The position numbers were made by a program, and so were the translations under genes. Below, in pieces: positions 1 to 8,616 of a DNA stretch of 64,000 nt; within the stretch, counting starts at the first letter, position 1; each line of letters starts with the position of its first letter. The notes under the pieces are model-generated. The model had not been told where the DNA came from. It did no database searches and was given only the letters and a program-made list of their open reading frames with translations. The DNA comes from Burkholderiales bacterium. GTDB taxonomy: Bacteria; Pseudomonadota; Gammaproteobacteria; Burkholderiales; Burkholderiaceae_C. The DNA lies in the NCBI GenBank assembly GCA_028868825.1, contig JAGWTU010000004.1, forward strand, positions 102,020 through 166,019. The letters are read 5' to 3'.

Positions 1-1
1 C

Positions 2-409
2 GCGATCGCGCTCGAAAGCGCGCAGGTCTGGACGATCCCGTACGGCACCTTCAACGAGGAGGCCGCGCGCTCGGAGGAACTGCAGCACGAACTGCACCGC
101 ATCATGGGCCGCGAGTTGACACGCGGGCAGGAGATGCTGCTGCTGCTGGGCACGCTGGGCGCCGAGGGCCGGCTCGCGGCCTTCATGCTCGACCTTGCGC
201 AGCGCCTGCAGGCGCGCGGCTGGTCGGCCAAGGCGATGCTGCTGCGCATGTCGCGCATCGACATCGCGAGTTATCTCGGCCTCACGGTCGAGACGGTGAG
301 CCGCAACCTGACGCGGCTGCAGCAGCTCGCGGTGCTGCGCATCGACCACCGCGACATCGAGATTCTCGACCCCGTCGCGCTCGAGCGCATCGCCACCGGC
401 AGCCCCTGA
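2..409 (+). CDS. fnr: FNR-type Crp-family transcriptional regulator (C-terminal part)
   Basis: The gene enters from the left edge in frame from base 2, so only about 135 C-terminal residues are visible. They cover the end of the effector domain, the long dimerisation helix (LLLLGTLGAEGRLAAFMLDL) and the DNA-binding domain. The recognition helix reads VETVSRNLTRL, carrying the E-xx-S-R set that FNR proteins use to read TTGAT/TTGAC half-sites. The N-terminal cysteines that would hold the oxygen-sensing Fe-S cluster lie outside the window, so oxygen sensing is inferred from family resemblance. It matters locally because two promoters in the sulfur cluster at 36.8 and 41.0 kb carry FNR-like boxes. 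Confidence 0.88.
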   Translation, partial: AIALESAQVWTIPYGTFNEEAARSEELQHELHRIMGRELTRGQEMLLLLGTLGAEGRLAAFMLDLAQRLQARGWSAKAMLLRMSRIDIASYLGLTVETVSRNLTRLQQLAVLRIDHRDIEILDPVALERIATGSP

Positions 410-437
410 TCGCCGGTCCGGGGATAATCGCCCCCGT

Positions 438-768
438 GAAGCAGACCAGACCGCCGCTGGTGCGAGCGTGGAAACACGGCACTGGAGGAAGGTCCGGACT
501 GCACAGGGCAGCGTAGCAGCTAACGGCTGTCCACCGCGAGGTGCGGATCAGAGCAACAGAGACGAGCCGATTCAGTTCGGGTGAAACGGGCAATCTCTAC
601 GCGCAGCAACACCAAATAGGCACACGTCGACCCGGCCCGGCGAGTGTGCGGGTAGGTGGCATCGAGCCTGGGGGGCGACTCCCGGCCCAGAGGAATGGCG
701 GTCACGGCAGGCTTCGCAAGGAGTCGGCCGCACAGAATCCGGCCTATCGGTCAGCTTCACACTTTTTT
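438..768 (+). ncRNA. rnpB: RNase P RNA, bacterial type A
   Basis: This is the catalytic RNA of RNase P, which matures the 5' ends of tRNAs. The 5' end GAAGCAGACC pairs with GGTCAGCTTC near 749-758 to form helix P1. The conserved P4 strands are present as GAGGAAGGTCCGGACTGCAC (about 485-504) and ACAGAATCCGGCCTAT (about 732-747). The order and length of about 325 nt match the E. coli M1 type. A T-run at 763-768 directly follows P1 and probably marks the transcript end. Exact ends are estimates. Confidence 0.96.
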
Positions 769-827
769 CATCAGGCCCGGCGCGGGGGCAGCGCGCCGGG
801 CGCCATTCGCCATCACCGAACCGGATC

Positions 828-2033
828 ATGAATCCCGACGCCGCGAAACTCTGGCACGGACCGCGCTGGACCCTGGCCCTGCTGCTGGCCTGCATGGGCA
901 TGGTCGGTCCGTTCTCGATCGACACCTACCTGCCGGCGTTCAACGGCATCGCCGCCTCGCTCGGCGCCACGCCGGTGCAGATGCAGCAGACGCTGTCGAG
1001 CTATCTGCTGGGCTTCGCGGTGATGAACCTGTTCCACGGCGCGCTCTCCGACAGCTGGGGCCGGCGGCCGGTGATCCTCGCCGGCACGGCGCTGTTCACG
1101 CTCGCGTCGCTGGGCTGCGCGCTCAGCGGCTCGATCGGCTCGCTGGTGCTGTTCCGCGCCATCCAGGGCTTGTCGGCCGGCGCCGGGATGGTCGTCTCGC
1201 GGGCCATCATCCGCGACCTTTTCCCGCCCACCGACGCGCAGCGCGTGATGTCGCAGGTGACGATCTACTTCGGCATCGCGCCCGCGGTGGCACCGCTCAT
1301 CGGCGGCCTGCTGTTCGCGCATGTCGGCTGGCAGGCGATCTTCTGGCTGCTCGTCGTCGTCGGCACGGCGCTCGGCGCGGCCTGCTGGCGCTGGCTGCCC
1401 GAGACGCTGCACGCCAGCCAGCGCCATCCGTTCGAGGTCGGCCACCTGCTGCTGGGTTACGCGCAGCTGCTGCGCCACCGCAACTTCCTCGCCCTCGTCG
1501 TCGCCAGCGGCATCCCGTTCAACGGCATGTTCCTCTACGTGCTCTCGGCGCCGGTGTTCCTGGGCGAGCTGCTGCATCTGCGCCCGACGCAGTTCTTCTG
1601 GCTCTTCCTGCTGAACATCAGCGGCATCATGGGCGGCGCCTGGCTCTCGGGGCAATGGGCCGGTCGCAGCAAGCCGCGCCACCAGGTGCGGCACGGCTTC
1701 GTCATCATGCTCGCGGTGTCGGCCGTCAACATCGCGCTCAACGTGTTCTTCGCGCCGCAGGCCTGGTGGGCGCTGATCCCGCTGGCGCTGTTCTCGTTCG
1801 GCTGGGCGCTGATGGTGCCGGTGGTGACGCTGATGTCGCTCGACCAGGTGCCCGAGCGCCGCGGCATGGCGTCTTCGGTGCAGTCGTGCCTGGGCAGCCT
1901 CGCCAACGCCTTCGTCGCCGGCGTCATCGCGCCGCTGGTGATGCATTCGGCGCTGGCGCTGGCGCTGACCTCGGCGGCGCTGATGACGATAGGCATCGTC
2001 GCCTGGGTCTGGGTGAAGCCGCGGCTGGGGTAA
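828..2033 (+). CDS. Bcr/CflA family multidrug efflux MFS transporter
   Basis: This 401-residue inner-membrane protein has the twelve-helix profile of drug:proton antiporters. The first helix ends in SIDTYLPAFNGIAASL, the Bcr/CflA family signature, and the loop after helix 2 carries the MFS motif A (GALSDSWGRRPVIL). The family exports compounds such as bicyclomycin, chloramphenicol or sulfonamides; the substrate cannot be read from sequence. It stands alone between rnpB and the carbonic anhydrase gene. The chosen ATG is the first in frame after the rnpB terminator. Confidence 0.9.
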   Translation: MNPDAAKLWHGPRWTLALLLACMGMVGPFSIDTYLPAFNGIAASLGATPVQMQQTLSSYLLGFAVMNLFHGALSDSWGRRPVILAGTALFTLASLGCALSGSIGSLVLFRAIQGLSAGAGMVVSRAIIRDLFPPTDAQRVMSQVTIYFGIAPAVAPLIGGLLFAHVGWQAIFWLLVVVGTALGAACWRWLPETLHASQRHPFEVGHLLLGYAQLLRHRNFLALVVASGIPFNGMFLYVLSAPVFLGELLHLRPTQFFWLFLLNISGIMGGAWLSGQWAGRSKPRHQVRHGFVIMLAVSAVNIALNVFFAPQAWWALIPLALFSFGWALMVPVVTLMSLDQVPERRGMASSVQSCLGSLANAFVAGVIAPLVMHSALALALTSAALMTIGIVAWVWVKPRLG

Positions 2034-2059
2034 AGGCGGCGCGCGGGCGGCCGATAACC

Positions 2060-2076
2060 GGCGAGGAGCCCTCGCC
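2060..2076 (+). promoter_or_regulatory. Hairpin covering the ribosome-binding site of the carbonic anhydrase gene
   Basis: GGCGAGG (2060-2066) and CCTCGCC (2070-2076) form a perfect 7-bp stem with a 3-nt loop, ending directly before the ATG at 2077. The likely Shine-Dalgarno AGGAG (2064-2068) lies in the stem and loop. If it forms in the mRNA it would limit translation initiation. A regulatory role is inference. Confidence 0.45.
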
Positions 2077-3129
2077 ATGAACCCGATCCGCCACACCCTC
2101 GCCGCGCTTGCCGCCGCCTTCGCCTGCGCCGCACCGGCGGCGGAACACGAGGGCCCCGCAGCCGCGGCCGCGCACGCTGCCCCACCAGCGCGTGGGGCGG
2201 CGCCGGCGTCGGCGTCCGCACCCGCCGAGGCGCCGGCAGCGGCCGACGCCGCCACCGACCCGATGGAGCATCTGCGCCAGCGCCTGGCCGAGCGCCTCGC
2301 CGCGCCGCGCGCGGCCGAGCCGGGCAAGGACGTGCGGCTGGTGGTGAAGGCGCCGCCCGAGGCGACCGAGCGCCGCACGGCGAAGGTCCGCGCGAAGGTG
2401 CGCGAGGCAAGGGCCAGCGTCGAAGCGCCAGCCGCCGCCCCCGCCGCACCCGTGGCACATCACTGGAGCTACGAAGGCGCCGGCGGCCCGCAGGCCTGGG
2501 CCCGGCTCGAGCCCGAATTCGCGACCTGCGCCAGCGGCCGGCGCCAGAGCCCGATCGACATCCACGGCGGTCTCGCCGTCGACCTCGAACCGGTGCAGTT
2601 CGACTACAAGCCGAGCCGCTTCTCGGTCGTCGACAACGGTCACACGCTGCAGGTCAACGTCGCGCCCGGCAACTCGATCGACATCCGCGGCCGGCGCTTC
2701 CAGCTCGTGCAGTTCCATTTCCACCACCCGGCCGAGGAACGCATCGACGGCCGCAGTTTCGAGCTCTCGCTGCACCTCGTGCACAAGGACGACCAGGGCC
2801 ATATCGCGGTCGTCGCGCTGCTGTTCGACAAGGGCGTCGCGAACCCGGTCGTGCAGAAGGTCTGGAACAACCTGCCGCTGGAGCGCAACGAAGAGAACCC
2901 GGCCCGCGTGCCGCTGGAGCTGCCCGACCTGCTGCCTGCCGACCGCAGCTACTACACCTACATGGGATCGCTGACGACGCCGCCGTGCACCGAGGGTGTC
3001 GAGTGGGTCGTGATGCGGCAGCCGCAGACGATGTCGGGCGCCCAGGCCGATCTCTTCGCCCGCATCTACCCGATGAACGCGCGCCCGCTGCAGGCGCTGG
3101 ACGGCCGCCGCATCATCCAATCCCGCTGA
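2077..3129 (+). CDS. Exported alpha-class carbonic anhydrase
   Basis: This protein interconverts CO2 and bicarbonate, probably in the periplasm. The 350 residues start with a Sec-type signal peptide (about 1-22), followed by an Ala/Pro-rich linker (about 23-125) that most alpha-class enzymes lack. The catalytic domain starts at HHWSYEGAGGPQAW (about 128). Seen motifs are QSPIDI, the zinc-ligand block QFHFHHPAEERIDG, the third ligand in ELSLHLVHKD, and the C-terminal GSLTTPPCTEGVEW. All three zinc histidines are present. The gene follows the MFS gene by 43 bp and ends before the convergent thiamine-diphosphate enzyme gene. Confidence 0.95.
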   Translation: MNPIRHTLAALAAAFACAAPAAEHEGPAAAAAHAAPPARGAAPASASAPAEAPAAADAATDPMEHLRQRLAERLAAPRAAEPGKDVRLVVKAPPEATERRTAKVRAKVREARASVEAPAAAPAAPVAHHWSYEGAGGPQAWARLEPEFATCASGRRQSPIDIHGGLAVDLEPVQFDYKPSRFSVVDNGHTLQVNVAPGNSIDIRGRRFQLVQFHFHHPAEERIDGRSFELSLHLVHKDDQGHIAVVALLFDKGVANPVVQKVWNNLPLERNEENPARVPLELPDLLPADRSYYTYMGSLTTPPCTEGVEWVVMRQPQTMSGAQADLFARIYPMNARPLQALDGRRIIQSR

Positions 3130-3163
3130 GCCCTGCGGCGCCGGCTCGCCCTGCGGCGATGCT

Positions 3164-4897
3164 TCAGCCCGTCACCTTGCGCACCACTGCGCGGCTCAGC
3201 GCGCGCGCCTTCTGGCCCAGCGTGAAGCGCTTGAAGTTGGTCTTCACGACGCCCTCGGTGAAGGCGGTGCGCTTGCCGTAGTCGATGTCGACCTCGACGA
3301 TGACCGGCCGGCCCTGCGCCGCCGTGGCATCGGCGGCGGCGATCGCGCCGGCCAGCGCCGCGTCGTCGGCGATGCGCAGATAGACGGCGCCGACGGCCTG
3401 CGCCACGCCCTGCAGGTCGACCCGCGCCAGCACCGTGCAGGGCTTGCGGTTGTACGGGATCTCCTGCGCCTGCGAGATCTGCGACAGCTCGCCGTCGCAG
3501 AACACGTAGTAGACGATGCCCAGGCCGAGCGCGGTGGCGGTGACGATCTCCATGCAACTCATGCGGAAGCAGCCGTCGCCGACGATGCAGTTCACCGCCA
3601 CGCCCGGCCGCGCGAGCCGGGCGCCGATGGCCGCCGGCACGGCATAGCCCATCGCATTGAAGTCCGTCGGCCCGATTGCCGTGCCGGCCGTGAGCATCGG
3701 CATCAGCTCGGCCGTCAGATAGGTGTGGTTGCCGTCGTCGACCACCGTCACCGCGTCGGCCGGCGCGGCCGCGCGCAGCGCGTCGAAGAAGCGCGCCGGG
3801 TTGACGCGGCCGCGGCTGTCGTGGTCGTACCAGGTCTGGCGGTAGGCGCGCTTGTCGGCGGCGATGCGCTGGTGCAGCGCGCTGTCGGCCCCGCGTGCCG
3901 GCAGCGCGGCGCGCAGCGCGGCCAGCAGTTGCGGCACGACGACGCGGGCGTCGCCCGCGATCGCCACCGCGGCCGGGTAGTTGGCGTTCAGCACATGCGG
4001 GCAGATGTCGATGTGGATCAGCCGGGGCGGCACCGTGACGCCGAAGCTGCCGGTGGCGATCTCGCCGAAGCGCGCGCCGATGGCGAGCATGACGTCGCAG
4101 CCGGCGAAGGCATTGCGAGCGGCCGGCACCGCCGAGGGCCCGAAGCCGAATCCAGTGTGCAGCGCATGGCCGCCGGGGAAAACCGACAGGCCCTGCAGCG
4201 TCGTCGCCACCGGCGCCTGCAGATGCTCGGCCAGCGCCACGATATCGGCGGCGCAGCCATTCGCGCCCCAGCCGACGAAGAGGGCCGGCCTGCGCGCATC
4301 GCGCAGCAGCCCGACGGCGCCATCGACGAGTTCGGCCTGCGCCGGCGCGGGCAGCGGCGGCGGCGTCCAGCGCGGCAGCTCGCCGACCTCGCCGGGAAAC
4401 ATCTGCACGTTCATCGGCATCTCGATGAACACCGGGCCGGGCTCGCCGCTGGTGGCGATGCGGTAGGCCTCGAAGATCGTCGGCACCACGTCGGCCGTGT
4501 GCTCGATCTTGAACGTGGCCTTGGTGATGCCCTTCATGAAGGCGTGCAGGTCCATCTCGTGGAGCTGGAACTGCCAGTCGAGATCGGTGCGGATGCCGCC
4601 GCAGATCACGAGCATCGGGATGCCGTCGAGGAAGGCCTCGCCGATGCCGCTGGCGGCATGCGTGAGCCCGGCGGCCGGCACCGTGACGAGCGTGCCCACC
4701 GAGGCCGAGAGCCGGCTCATCGCGTCGGCCATGAAGGCGCCGCCGCATTCGTGGCTGACGAGCACCGGCGTGATCAGCGCCGAGTTGTTGAGCTCGTCGT
4801 AGAGCTCGGTGTTGTGCACGCCGGGGATGCCGAAGGTGGTGCGGATGCCGAGCTGCTCGAGCGCGTGGCGGGCGAGCCAGGCTCCGGTCTTGTTCAT
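3164..4897 (-). CDS. Thiamine-diphosphate-dependent enzyme (acetolactate synthase/benzoylformate decarboxylase superfamily)
   Basis: This 577-residue protein has the three-domain Pyr-central-PP layout of the superfamily. The cofactor-activating Glu lies at residue 50 (VSHECGGAFMADA). The PP domain has GDGCFRMSCMEI around residue 440, but the usual terminal NN of the ThDP motif reads CD (FCDGELSQ). The reaction cannot be assigned; a 2-oxoacid decarboxylase or carboligase is likely. The start MNKTGAWLAR is preferred over longer in-frame starts because it overlaps the stop of the upstream GNAT gene as ATGA, so the two are probably translationally coupled. Confidence 0.85.
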   Translation of the reverse strand: MNKTGAWLARHALEQLGIRTTFGIPGVHNTELYDELNNSALITPVLVSHECGGAFMADAMSRLSASVGTLVTVPAAGLTHAASGIGEAFLDGIPMLVICGGIRTDLDWQFQLHEMDLHAFMKGITKATFKIEHTADVVPTIFEAYRIATSGEPGPVFIEMPMNVQMFPGEVGELPRWTPPPLPAPAQAELVDGAVGLLRDARRPALFVGWGANGCAADIVALAEHLQAPVATTLQGLSVFPGGHALHTGFGFGPSAVPAARNAFAGCDVMLAIGARFGEIATGSFGVTVPPRLIHIDICPHVLNANYPAAVAIAGDARVVVPQLLAALRAALPARGADSALHQRIAADKRAYRQTWYDHDSRGRVNPARFFDALRAAAPADAVTVVDDGNHTYLTAELMPMLTAGTAIGPTDFNAMGYAVPAAIGARLARPGVAVNCIVGDGCFRMSCMEIVTATALGLGIVYYVFCDGELSQISQAQEIPYNRKPCTVLARVDLQGVAQAVGAVYLRIADDAALAGAIAAADATAAQGRPVIVEVDIDYGKRTAFTEGVVKTNFKRFTLGQKARALSRAVVRKVTG

Positions 4898-5379
4898 TGC
4901 CGCGGCTCCCCGCGGCCCGGCTTGGCCATCTGCGCGAGCCGCACCGTGGCCGAGTAATGCGTCAACTCGGTCAGGCGGTAGCCATGCCTTTCGTAGAACG
5001 GCACATTGCCCGCGGTGATCGGGTTCGTCGTCAGCTCGTAGCGGTCGACGTCGGCGAGCCGACGCTCGAGCGCGTGCAGCAGCGCCGAGCCGATGCCCTG
5101 GCCCTGACGGTCGGTGTCGACGACGAGGGCGCGGATCACGCACACGCGCCCGGTGACGATGCCGCGCACGGCACCGACGATGCGATTGCCCTCGCGGGCG
5201 ACGAGCGCCGTCTGCCCCTCGATGTGCTCGACGAGGTCCGCCAGCGGTTCGGCCAGCGGCGGAATCTCCTGCCCGTCCTCGAGCCGTCCGACGCGGCGCC
5301 CCTCCTCGGCGAAGGCGCGGCGCTGGATGTCGAGCATGGTCGGCGCGTCTTCGATCGACGCGGAGGTGATGGTGAGCAT
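4894..5379 (-). CDS. GNAT family N-acetyltransferase
   Basis: This 161-residue protein is predicted to transfer an acetyl group from acetyl-CoA to a small molecule or a protein amine. It has the GNAT fold order, with the acetyl-CoA loop DRQGQGIGSALLHALE (motif A) after the strand VIRALVVD and the motif B region NPITAGNVPFYERHGY. The substrate is unknown. Its stop codon overlaps the start of the downstream thiamine-diphosphate enzyme gene by 3 bases, so the pair forms one operon. The start MLTITSASIEDAP gives the usual family length. Confidence 0.88.
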   Translation of the reverse strand: MLTITSASIEDAPTMLDIQRRAFAEEGRRVGRLEDGQEIPPLAEPLADLVEHIEGQTALVAREGNRIVGAVRGIVTGRVCVIRALVVDTDRQGQGIGSALLHALERRLADVDRYELTTNPITAGNVPFYERHGYRLTELTHYSATVRLAQMAKPGRGEPRQ

Positions 5380-5448
5380 TGTGGATCCGCTGGGTCGTGG
5401 GCCGGCGCCATCAGCCGGGTGCCGCCGTCTGCGACAAGCATAGTCGGA

Positions 5449-6504
5449 ATGCCGGCTGCGTCCGCCTCGTCGAGCCGTCGGCGCGCGCCTGTCGTCGTCT
5501 CGCTGCTCAAGCCGCGCCTGCTGGCGCGTCTGCGCAGGCTGACGCAGTCCACGCAGACGAAATGGGACGACGCGCTCGTGCATGCGCTCGAGTCGACGAA
5601 GACGCCGCTGATCGCCGCGATCGCGCTGTACCCGGTGGCGGCGAACCTGCTGCTGACGCCGCGCCTGGAACGCTGGGTCTACGGTGTCGCGACGGTCGGG
5701 CTGTTCCTGCAGCTCGGGCTGTGGGCGAGCCGCTTCCTCGACCACTGGATCAAGGCCTCGCGCGAGCGCGCCATGCAGATCGACCCCGAGACCGCCACGG
5801 GGCTGGCCGCCACCAGCTTCATCGTGCGCATCGCGCTGTGGTCGCTGGTGCTGCTGGTGCTGCTCGACAACCTCGGCTTCAACGTCACGACGCTGCTGGC
5901 GGGCCTGGGGGTGGGCGGCATCGCCGTCGGCCTGGCGCTGCAGAACATCCTGCGCGACCTCTTCTCCAGCCTGTCGATCGTCTTCGACAAGCCGTTCAGG
6001 ATCGGTCATTTCATCGCCATCGACGATTTCTCGGGCACCGTCGAGAACATCGGGCTGAAGACGACGCGCATACGCAGCCTCGGCGGCGAGCTGCTGGTGT
6101 TCTCGAACACCGACCTGACGAACGCGCGGCTGCGCAACTACCGCACGATGAAGGAGCGGCGCATCGCCTTCACCTTCAACGTCACCTACGACACCACGCC
6201 CGCACAGCTCGAGGCGCTGCCGGGCATGGTGCGCGCGATCGTCGAGGGGCTGCCGCAGACGCGCTTCGATCGCGCGCATTTCAAGCGCATCGGCGAATGG
6301 GCGCTGCAGTTCGAGGTCGTCTACTGGATGCTGACGCCCGAGTACGCCAGCTACATGGACACCCAGCAGCGCCTGAACATCGCCTTGCTGCGCGCCTGCG
6401 CCGAGGCCGGCATCACCTTCGCGTTGCCGGCGCGCAGCATCGAGTGGCGCGGCGCGGGCGCGCACGCCGGCCCGGCGACCTCGGTCGCTAGTGCGTCGCC
6501 TTGA
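5449..6504 (+). CDS. MscS-family mechanosensitive ion channel
   Basis: This 351-residue inner-membrane protein probably releases solutes on hypo-osmotic shock. Hydrophobic segments precede the pore-lining helix, seen as TTLLAGLGVGGIAVGLALQN, with the Gly/Ala packing typical of MscS TM3. The beta-domain follows (FRIGHFIAIDDFSGTVENIGLKTTRIR). It has extra N-terminal membrane segments compared with E. coli MscS. The ATG at 5449 is the first Met codon before the membrane region, but a start slightly downstream is possible. Its 3' end overlaps the convergent uspA gene by 17 bp. Confidence 0.9.
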   Translation: MPAASASSSRRRAPVVVSLLKPRLLARLRRLTQSTQTKWDDALVHALESTKTPLIAAIALYPVAANLLLTPRLERWVYGVATVGLFLQLGLWASRFLDHWIKASRERAMQIDPETATGLAATSFIVRIALWSLVLLVLLDNLGFNVTTLLAGLGVGGIAVGLALQNILRDLFSSLSIVFDKPFRIGHFIAIDDFSGTVENIGLKTTRIRSLGGELLVFSNTDLTNARLRNYRTMKERRIAFTFNVTYDTTPAQLEALPGMVRAIVEGLPQTRFDRAHFKRIGEWALQFEVVYWMLTPEYASYMDTQQRLNIALLRACAEAGITFALPARSIEWRGAGAHAGPATSVASASP

Positions 6505-6883
6505 CGGCGAGCACCGGGCAGGGCACCGACAGCAGGATGTCGCGCGAGACGCTGCCGAGGATGAGCTTGCCGATCGGGCTGCGCTTGCGCAGGCCGACGA
6601 TGACGAGCGTGATGTCCTGCGTCTCGGTCAGTTCGATGATTTCGTCGACGGCGCTACGGCCGCGCACGAAGCCCTTGAACTCGGCCGCGAGCCCGGACGC
6701 CGCGAGCCGCTTCTCGACCGCTTCGACTTCGCCGGCGTCGGCGAAGGCCGGATCGTCGGTCTTGTCGCCCGACACGGCGTTCACGACCAACAGGCGCTCG
6801 CCGCGCCGACCGGCGATCTCCAGGCCCTTGTCCAGGGCGGCTCGTCCTTCTGGATTCGGGGCATAGGCTACAAGAATCGTCAT
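6488..6883 (-). CDS. Universal stress protein, UspA family
   Basis: This 131-residue cytoplasmic protein has the Usp fold. It begins MTILVAYAPNPEG (strand 1) and ends with the nucleotide-binding stretch VGLRKRSPIGKLILGSVSRDILLSVPCPVLAVK, which has the G-x2-G-x9-G-[S/T]-like spacing of ATP-binding Usp proteins. Such proteins support survival under starvation or oxygen limitation. A longer in-frame start exists at 6943, but MTILVAYAP matches the family N-terminus. The gene converges on the MscS gene with a short overlap. Confidence 0.9.
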   Translation of the reverse strand: MTILVAYAPNPEGRAALDKGLEIAGRRGERLLVVNAVSGDKTDDPAFADAGEVEAVEKRLAASGLAAEFKGFVRGRSAVDEIIELTETQDITLVIVGLRKRSPIGKLILGSVSRDILLSVPCPVLAVKATH

Positions 6884-6942
6884 GCACAACTCCGCTGGGG
6901 CAACGATGACGCCGGTGCAGTCGCCGGGCGCCACGGTGGGCA

Positions 6943-6962
6943 TCGCAGCTTATCAGCTGCGA
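6943..6962. repeat. Perfect 8-bp-stem inverted repeat upstream of uspA
   Basis: TCGCAGCT, TATC, AGCTGCGA forms a perfect inverted repeat 60 bp upstream of the uspA start. It could be an operator or a transcript hairpin. The rest of the 372-bp gap (6884-7255) is relatively AT-rich and holds the dcw promoter and two direct copies of AAGTGCTTNATT (7097-7108 and 7151-7162). Confidence 0.5.
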
Positions 6963-7189
6963 AGGTGGTGAACGCGATGCCGGGCAGCCGGCTCGCGGGT
7001 CGGCCGGTCGGGCCGAGGAGTCTTCGGCGGAGACCAGTACATAGGTCTAGTCTCGATGGCGCCGTTTTCTCACGGAAAACATTCAAAACCCATGCCAAGT
7101 GCTTCATTCAACACACTTTTTGATCGGACCGTTCTCTAAAAACAAGTTGTAAGTGCTTGATTTGATTGATTTTTCACAGCCGAACGGCA

Positions 7190-7218
7190 TTGACCCCCGA
7201 ACAAGCCTCGGTTAGAGT
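7190..7218 (+). promoter_or_regulatory. Predicted sigma70 promoter of the dcw cluster
   Basis: TTGACC (7190-7195), a 17-bp spacer and TAGAGT (7213-7218) make a plausible -35/-10 pair in the AT-richer stretch before mraZ. Transcription would start within the MraZ box array about 30 bp before the mraZ ATG. No experimental start is known here. Confidence 0.6.
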
Positions 7219-7241
7219 GGGAGTAAGTGCAGATTAGTGGG
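7217..7241 (+). promoter_or_regulatory. MraZ operator boxes, 10-bp spacing
   Basis: GTGGG at 7217, GTGCA at 7227 and GTGGG at 7237 are direct repeats with exact 10-bp periodicity. MraZ binds arrays of TGGGN repeats separated by five bases just upstream of its own gene, and this array matches that design with a degenerate middle copy. It overlaps the predicted -10 and start site, consistent with autorepression of the dcw operon. Confidence 0.75.
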
Positions 7242-7255
7242 AAAGCAGACCAATC

Positions 7256-7690
7256 ATGAAGTTTCGGGGCGGACCGGTGCTGACGCTGGACGCGAAGGGA
7301 CGGTTGACCGTGCCCTCGCGTTGGCGTGACGCGCTGATGGAGTCCGTCCAGGGCCAGATGGTCGTGGCGAAGAACGCCGACGGTTGCCTCGGGCTGTACC
7401 CGATGCCGGTGTGGGAGCAACTCGAGGCGCACCTGCTGGCGCTGCCCAGCGAGCACGACGCCTGGCGCCGCTTCTTCATCGGCAGCGCGACCGAGGTCGA
7501 CATCGATGCCGCGTCGCGCGTGCTCATCCCGCCCGAATTGCGGACCTGGGCCAAGCTGGACCGGGAAGTGAAGTTCATGGGCGTGGGTTCGTACTTCGAA
7601 TTGTGGGACATCGCGAAGTACGCCGAACGCGAGGCCGAGGCCGTCGCCGTCGGCCGCCCCGATGTGCTGCGCAATCTGGTCCTCCAGTGA
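7256..7690 (+). CDS. mraZ: Transcriptional regulator MraZ
   Basis: This is the first gene of the division/cell-wall cluster and a DNA-binding repressor of it. The 144 residues contain two SpoVT/AbrB-like halves. The first has [19 protein letters not shown], the second has [17 protein letters not shown]; both show the D-x-[KA]-x-R-[LV] pattern of MraZ. Its own 10-bp-spaced boxes lie immediately upstream. The stop overlaps the GTG start of rsmH (GTGA), so the two are translationally coupled. Confidence 0.97.
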   Translation: MKFRGGPVLTLDAKGRLTVPSRWRDALMESVQGQMVVAKNADGCLGLYPMPVWEQLEAHLLALPSEHDAWRRFFIGSATEVDIDAASRVLIPPELRTWAKLDREVKFMGVGSYFELWDIAKYAEREAEAVAVGRPDVLRNLVLQ

Positions 7691-8616
7691 ACGACGCATG
7701 GACGCATACCACCGTCCTGCTCACCGAGGCCGTGGATGCCCTGGTGACGCGGACCTCCGGCGTCTATGTCGACGGCACCTTCGGCCGCGGCGGCCATGCG
7801 CGCGCGCTGCTGCAGCGGCTCGATGCGCAAGGGCGGCTGATCGCCTTCGACAAGGATCCCGAGGCGGTGGCCGCGGCGGCGCAGATCACCGATGCGCGCT
7901 TCGCGATCTGTCACGCCGGCTTCGATGCGATGGCCGGCGAGCTGGCGGCGCGGGGCATCACGCAGGTGCAGGGCGTGCTGCTGGACCTGGGCGTGAGTTC
8001 GCCGCAGATCGACAACCCCGAGCGCGGATTCAGCTTCCGCCACGACGCCCCGCTGGACATGCGCATGGACACCACGCGCGGCGAGACGGCGGCCGACTTC
8101 CTGGCACGCGCCGATGCGCGCGAGATCGCGGAGGTGATACGTGACTACGGCGAGGAACGGTTTGCTGTTCCGATTGCAAAGGCGGTTGTGGCTCGCCGCG
8201 CAGGAGGGGCGCCCCTGCGCCGCACCGGGGAGCTGGCCGCACTCGTGGCTGGTGTCGTCAAGACCCGGGAGCCGGGGCAGAACCCCGCCACGCGCACCTT
8301 TCAAGCTCTTCGGATTCACGTCAACGCCGAGCTTGAAGCGCTCGAACAGGGGCTGAACGCGGCGCTCGCGCTGCTGGCACCCGAAGGAAGACTGGCCGTG
8401 ATCAGCTTCCACTCGCTCGAGGACCGCATCGTCAAGACCTTCATCGCGCGCGAGAGCCGCGATGTCGTCGACCGCCGCGCCCCCTTCGCGCCGCCGCGCG
8501 AGCTGCGGCTGCGCGCCATCGCGCGCATCAAGCCCGGCTACGGCGAGGTCGATGCCAACCCGCGCGCCCGCTCGGCCGTGCTGCGCGTGGCCGAGCGCAC
8601 CGAGGTGCCGATGTGA
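7687..8616 (+). CDS. rsmH: 16S rRNA m4C1402 methyltransferase RsmH
   Basis: RsmH methylates N4 of C1402 in 16S rRNA using S-adenosylmethionine. The 309 residues begin with [13 protein letters not shown] and the SAM-binding loop [16 protein letters not shown]. The conserved block [22 protein letters not shown] and the C-terminal [10 protein letters not shown] follow. The start is a GTG at 7687 overlapping the mraZ stop; no ATG sits at the correct place. It is the second gene of the dcw operon. Confidence 0.97.
   Translation: MNDAWTHTTVLLTEAVDALVTRTSGVYVDGTFGRGGHARALLQRLDAQGRLIAFDKDPEAVAAAAQITDARFAICHAGFDAMAGELAARGITQVQGVLLDLGVSSPQIDNPERGFSFRHDAPLDMRMDTTRGETAADFLARADAREIAEVIRDYGEERFAVPIAKAVVARRAGGAPLRRTGELAALVAGVVKTREPGQNPATRTFQALRIHVNAELEALEQGLNAALALLAPEGRLAVISFHSLEDRIVKTFIARESRDVVDRRAPFAPPRELRLRAIARIKPGYGEVDANPRARSAVLRVAERTEVPM

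Noticed and set aside
7160..7175. TTGATTTGATTGAT as an FNR box before mraZ
   Set aside because: The second half does not match ATCAA, so it is only an AT-rich stretch with chance similarity.
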